Shown one piece after another: positions 23,327 through 26,611 of a DNA stretch of 26,611 nucleotides (position 1 is its first letter; every line of letters begins with the position of its first letter). The notes beneath the pieces were generated by a model that ran no database searches, had not been told where the DNA came from, and worked only from the letters and a program-made list of their open reading frames with translations. Made by a program: the position numbers and the translations under genes. Location of the stretch: NCBI GenBank assembly GCA_003343565.1, contig QALA01000032.1, forward strand, positions 1 to 26,611. The letters run 5' to 3'. Origin of the DNA: Verrucomicrobiota bacterium. Its GTDB lineage: Bacteria; Verrucomicrobiota; Verrucomicrobiia; Opitutales; Intestinicryptomonadaceae.

Positions 23327-25975
23327 TCAATGCCGGTCTTTGGGCGCGAGATACTTTTTTATCTGTTCGTCTTCTTCGGCTTGCGCGCGCGCGGCCTTTT
23401 CGGCGTAATAGTCGTAAAACTTCCTCTCTTTCGGAGTCCATGCGTTGGACTCCAGATAGTCTCCGCAATACGGAACGTACAGGTCTATCCACGCGCAGAT
23501 TTTGTCGAGCTCCTCTTTGGAGAGATTGAGTCCGCTGTGCCGCTGGCTGAGCATCATGTACAGTTTGCTTGTGGCCGAGCCGCGCTTGTAGGGAGGCTGA
23601 AGTTCGGGCGAACTCTGCGCGCCGAGCCAATTTACAAGCTCGCTATTGCAGTCGGCCATATACGGGTGTTTCGCGTTTCGCACGGACGGGCGCAGAAGAT
23701 TGTAGTAGGCGTCGTTGAAGTTTCGCTTGGCCATGGCGTTAGGAATGGGAACGTCCAACAGGCTGAATGCGCGCCGCACTTCGCCCTCGCAGTCCTTTAT
23801 GAACGCGCGCACGGCTTCGTCCTTCACGGGGGCGAGGTCTTCTACGGACAGGGTTTTCGACGCGTCGGCGTGGTCGAACAGCCTGTGCGCGGAGCGGTCG
23901 TTGTGGCAGTGTATGCAGTGCCGGTTGAGTATGGGCTGGATATGCTTTCTGAAGGAGAATCCGCCGCGAACGTCGTAGAACGGCTTGAGCTTTTTGGGCT
24001 TTCTGGAGGAATCCAGCCTGGCGTCGGCGCGGCTGTTTAAATTCTTGTCCCCGTGGCAGCCCAGACAGGCGTAAAATTCGTTGGGCTGCATTGTCGTCCA
24101 CGAGCGCATCGTGTTTACGGCGCAGCCGTTTTTATCGATCGGCTGAAAGTACACGGGCGTGCGCGCGGGGACTTCAAAATAAACGGAGCCGTCCTTCTCG
24201 ACCTCGACTTCGCCCAAAATTTCCTTTGCGTCCCACGAGGCATTTCCCAGCGCAATCGGAGTGTGGCACGTCCCGACGCCGCCGGGGCCGACCATGTGCA
24301 TAATTCCGATCGGCGCGCGGCGGTAGTGCAGCTTTATGACGCGGATTTTTTCTATGTCCCCCCTCTTTACGCCGGCCGTTCCGCGCCCGGCATAGACGTC
24401 CCTTATCAGGCAGTATCCGCTCTTGTTCGAGTAGTCCAGAGGCGATTTCGCAATCGCGGGCAGGGGCCTTTTTTCGAGCGGCGCTATTTGCATTTGGCTG
24501 AGCTTGCCGGAGGGCGGCCCGCCGATCAGGAGCTCGCGTTCGCCGTCGTCGTTTACAAGGTACAGCAAAAACGGGAGCGCGCGGAATTTTCTTGCCGTTT
24601 TGGACTCCCTCCAATGGACGCTGAGGGGATTTATGCTGGCCAGATAGAGTCCGTCCTCAAGGGGGAAGGGGTATCTGAACTGTGGGCCGTCCTGCGCGTA
24701 TGCGTCGGTTCTCGGCGGAATCTTGCGCACCGGGGCGAGGGCCGACATTCCGTTCCCGTTTTGGCGCCCCTTTTTAACGTCGAACTTTGCCAAGTGGCCC
24801 TGTTGCGGAGTGTGGTGTCCGTGCAGAATGCAGACGAACTTCGACGGCTCGCCCGGTATCTGCCTGATGTGCCCCATCGCGGTGGGAATCCACGATTTGT
24901 TGCCGTAAAGCTCGGTCTGGAAGGAGCCGTCGGGCTTCATTGTGAAGGCCGCCTGCGTGTAGACTTGCCCCCTGTCGTTGTAGTCCCAGCGCGTATAGAC
25001 GACGTCGCCGTTTTCGCAGACGGTCGGGTATGTGGTGTGCACTTGGTCGAAGCCGACCCTCCGCAGGGCGGTCCCGTCGGGACGCATGATGTAGAGATTG
25101 CTCACTTCAGTGTTGAAACAGTCGGTAGAATGTCCGCAGCGAGTCGAGCTGAACACTATTTCCCCGGTAGGCAGATAGCGCCCCTCGTAGTCGGCATGTT
25201 TGGGCGACTTGGTTATGAGGCGGATTCGCCCTGTTTCGGCGTCCATTTCGTAGAGGCTGTAATCGTCGGACTTGTCCTTTTTCCATGCAAAGAGGATTTT
25301 CTTTGCGTCGTAGGAGACGTCCGGATCGCGTATGACGCCGGTTTTGGATTCGAGCAGAACTTCGCGCTTTATCGAACCGTCTTCTGCCACGGCGAGGCGG
25401 CACAGCTTTGAACCCGGCAAAAAGTGCGATTCTCCGCGGGCGTCGGAAAGCCCTTCCGTATAGGCGTAAAAACTTGGGGTTATGGGTTTGCGCTCCACAT
25501 AGACGTACTCCTTCGGCCGCCCTTTTGCCGAGAGCTTTTTGAGAAACCGCTCCCTGTTCTTTTCGCGTTCGGCGAGGTATTTCTCGGCGGCCTCGGCCAG
25601 CGTCTTCGAGGGAGTTGCCGATACTGTCGATACTGCGGCGGAGTTCTTTTCGGCGTATTTTTTTGCGAGCCCGTCGAAGGCGGCGATTCTTTCGGCTACT
25701 GGCGCGCGCAGAAGGGCGAGCCTGCCGGAGAAGTCGGCGGCGAGCCAGTCGGCCTGAACGGGATTTTCCGTCATGGATTCCGCCAGACGCGTCCGCGCGT
25801 CGTCGTCGTCTGCGGCGGCGGCCAGTTTTTGAAGCGTTGCCATGAAGCTCTCCGCCGCGCTTTTTTGCGCGTTCGGAGCAAGGGGGGCGGCCGGGCAAAA
25901 ATGAGCCGCCGCAAAACATATTGCAATCGCTCCCGCCGCCGCCCGCACAAGTCTTGCGTAATTTTTCCTTCCCAT
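23327..25975 (-). CDS. HzsA-related secreted protein with two CxxCH motifs
   Basis: The 882-residue product has a signal peptide (about 1-29) and a helical N-terminal part with a short Lys/Glu-rich stretch. A beta-propeller-like region of PD40/TolB type follows at about 170-480 (EIVFSSTRCGHSTDCFNTEV, SNLYIMRPDGTALRRV). It matches proteins annotated as HzsA-related, after the alpha subunit of hydrazine synthase. Two c-type heme sites follow: CLGCH at 637-641 and CIHCH at 687-691. This does not imply hydrazine synthesis; related proteins are frequent in non-anammox PVC bacteria and their reaction is unknown. Covalent heme needs a cytochrome c maturation system encoded elsewhere. The C-terminus is a charged helix. 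It is a lone gene framed by repeats B and C. Confidence 0.88.
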   Translation of the reverse strand: MGRKNYARLVRAAAGAIAICFAAAHFCPAAPLAPNAQKSAAESFMATLQKLAAAADDDDARTRLAESMTENPVQADWLAADFSGRLALLRAPVAERIAAFDGLAKKYAEKNSAAVSTVSATPSKTLAEAAEKYLAEREKNRERFLKKLSAKGRPKEYVYVERKPITPSFYAYTEGLSDARGESHFLPGSKLCRLAVAEDGSIKREVLLESKTGVIRDPDVSYDAKKILFAWKKDKSDDYSLYEMDAETGRIRLITKSPKHADYEGRYLPTGEIVFSSTRCGHSTDCFNTEVSNLYIMRPDGTALRRVGFDQVHTTYPTVCENGDVVYTRWDYNDRGQVYTQAAFTMKPDGSFQTELYGNKSWIPTAMGHIRQIPGEPSKFVCILHGHHTPQQGHLAKFDVKKGRQNGNGMSALAPVRKIPPRTDAYAQDGPQFRYPFPLEDGLYLASINPLSVHWRESKTARKFRALPFLLYLVNDDGERELLIGGPPSGKLSQMQIAPLEKRPLPAIAKSPLDYSNKSGYCLIRDVYAGRGTAGVKRGDIEKIRVIKLHYRRAPIGIMHMVGPGGVGTCHTPIALGNASWDAKEILGEVEVEKDGSVYFEVPARTPVYFQPIDKNGCAVNTMRSWTTMQPNEFYACLGCHGDKNLNSRADARLDSSRKPKKLKPFYDVRGGFSFRKHIQPILNRHCIHCHNDRSAHRLFDHADASKTLSVEDLAPVKDEAVRAFIKDCEGEVRRAFSLLDVPIPNAMAKRNFNDAYYNLLRPSVRNAKHPYMADCNSELVNWLGAQSSPELQPPYKRGSATSKLYMMLSQRHSGLNLSKEELDKICAWIDLYVPYCGDYLESNAWTPKERKFYDYYAEKAARAQAEEDEQIKKYLAPKDRH

Positions 25976-25983
25976 CGGGAGAC

Positions 25984-26012
25984 ATTAAGTCCGCTCTTTT
26001 GATATTCGTCAA
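25984..26012 (-). promoter_or_regulatory. Promoter candidate for the HzsA-related gene
   Basis: On the minus strand TTGACG (plus-strand 26007-26012), 17 bp, CTTAAT (25984-25989). The predicted RNA start falls about two bases before the ATG at 25975, so the mRNA would be almost leaderless, in keeping with the lack of a Shine-Dalgarno site. Confidence 0.42.
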
Positions 26013-26013
26013 A
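25998..26013. promoter_or_regulatory. TTTGA-N6-TCAAA inverted repeat at the -35
   Basis: TTTGA (25998-26002) and TCAAA (26009-26013) overlap the -35 of the HzsA-related promoter candidate. A near-copy lies 161 bp upstream, which suggests a paired operator. Confidence 0.38.
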
Positions 26014-26063
26014 TTTTTTTGTTTTGCGCGGCGAATGCGGCGGGGAGGGCTAATGGAGTGCGG

Positions 26064-26096
26064 AGAGTGTCCGTGCCCGTTTTTGCGGACAACTCT
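26064..26096. other. Hairpin with 10-bp stem
   Basis: AGAGTGTCCG (26064-26073) pairs with CGGACAACTCT (26086-26096) with one bulged base and a 12-nt loop. No T-run follows on either strand within a few bases. Role unknown. Confidence 0.4.
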
Positions 26097-26145
26097 TCGA
26101 GGTAAAAATCTCCAGCCAATCTTTAGGCCTTCTGCCAAATCTTTT

Positions 26146-26185
26146 GGCGGGCATCGAATTTGATACTCCGTCAAATTTTTCCGCC
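26146..26185. promoter_or_regulatory. Second TTTGA-N7-TCAAA site within a longer hairpin
   Basis: AATTTGA (26157-26163) and TCAAATT (26171-26177) are perfect 7-bp arms around TACTCCG, nested inside GGCGG (26146-26150) and CCGCC (26181-26185). It shares TTTGAC...TATCAAA with the site at the HzsA-related promoter. Confidence 0.4.
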
Positions 26186-26319
26186 TATATTCAAACCGTC
26201 CCGTTCCGATACCCAACCACATGCAAAAATCCGTTCTCCCCCTCTTTGCGACGACCGTTTCGCCCATTGCTGTCAGAACGTTTTAAAATTCCCCGCAGAT
26301 TTCTCCGGGCAAGCCGCAC

Positions 26320-26611
26320 TGGCGTTTAAAGATGAGATTGGAAACGGGAAATTGCGGGAAATAATGGAATTGGAAATGGCGGGAATCTAAAGGCTTTGGG
26401 GAGGGCTTGTCGGGCGGATTTGAGTTTGGAAACTTTTTGCGACGGTACCCCCCCAGAAAAAATGAAGTAAGATTTGGAAAGGCGTTCGCCCTGTTCCAAG
26501 TTAATATAAGCTGGACTTCACTTACAACCTTCCGAAGCGCCCTTGCAATGCCTCTCCCAAGAATCTTTTTTCAAATCCTACTTCATTTTTCCAAAATCAA
26601 ATTTCACGATA
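26320..26611 (+). repeat. 285-bp intergenic repeat, copy C (to window edge)
   Basis: It runs from TGGCGTTTAAAGATG to CACGATA, the last bases of the window, so the true right end may lie just outside. The outer stem is 26419-26432 with 26588-26601 and the inner stem is 26461-26477 with 26571-26587. It is a few bases longer than copies A and B, chiefly in the CGGGAAAT-type unit region (a 15-bp unit replaces a 10-bp one). Confidence 0.85.

Larger units (their letters stand above)
25976..26319. other. 344-bp stretch upstream of the HzsA-related gene
   Basis: No gene is seen. It holds the promoter candidate, two TTTGA/TCAAA inverted repeats and a strong hairpin (26064-26096). Beyond it lies repeat copy C. 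Confidence 0.5.

Noticed and set aside
24053..25411. Long plus-strand frame opposite the HzsA-related gene
   Set aside because: Antisense shadow of a gene with signal peptide, propeller blocks and two CxxCH motifs.
25107..26267. 386-codon minus-strand frame overlapping the HzsA-related N-terminus
   Set aside because: Very Arg-rich, in another frame of the supported gene, and runs through its promoter.
22792..26611. Composite transposon made of repeats B and C
   Set aside because: No transposase, no terminal inverted repeats and no target duplication visible; kept only as a possible recombination or inversion frame.
1..26611. tRNA, rRNA, CRISPR array, phage or plasmid genes
   Set aside because: No tRNA-like T-arm motif outside coding sequence, no regular direct-repeat/spacer array and no hallmark proteins were seen by eye.

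Overview
The window (about 26.6 kb, GC-rich, with GC-rich third codon positions) looks like chromosome from a member of the PVC superphylum. Verrucomicrobiota (Opitutae-like) is the best guess, with Lentisphaerota or Kiritimatiellota as alternatives. This rests on gene content, not on a marker-gene tree: many secreted glycan-active or orphan proteins (DUF4838, parallel beta-helix, DUF6786, GH2), a hydrazine-synthase-A-related protein with two CxxCH motifs, and an EpsI-like/exosortase pair. Most genes encode exported proteins; the housekeeping genes are miaA, nth and a catalase. No tRNA, rRNA, transposase, integrase, phage gene or CRISPR array was found.

Layout. 100-9921 (all minus): DUF4838 protein, catalase, secreted beta-helix protein, a small secreted protein resembling a C39-like fold without catalytic residues, and a DUF6786-like lipoprotein. 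10087-13147 (plus): a tight cluster of an exported aldose 1-epimerase (galM), a thioredoxin-fold protein lacking the first redox Cys, and an unrecognised exported protein. 13590-20281 (minus): miaA and nth overlapping by 8 bp, then a 1331-residue exported LacZ-type beta-galactosidase with an inserted laminin-G-like domain, then an NAD-dependent epimerase/dehydratase. 20619-22449 (plus): EpsI-like protein and exosortase, one base apart. 23327-25975 (minus): the HzsA-related di-CxxCH protein.

The joint theme is extracytoplasmic glycan breakdown: beta-galactosidase, mutarotase for the released sugar, a DUF4838 glycosidase-like protein and a beta-helix protein that may be a glycoside hydrolase or lyase. 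The exosortase pair implies surface sorting of PEP-CTERM-type proteins encoded elsewhere, because no protein here ends in such a signal.

The least explained element is a roughly 285-bp intergenic repeat present three times: 13243-13525 (+), 22792-23073 (-) and 26320-26611 (+). All copies keep nested inverted repeats able to form a long hairpin of about 180 nt. Base differences between copies in the inner stem turn Watson-Crick pairs into G-U pairs rather than breaking them, which hints at an RNA-level structure with a defined sense strand. Two copies in opposite orientation flank the HzsA-related gene. Several promoters of the form TTGAC(G/T)-N15-17-(weak -10) can be read, one of which would give a nearly leaderless mRNA.
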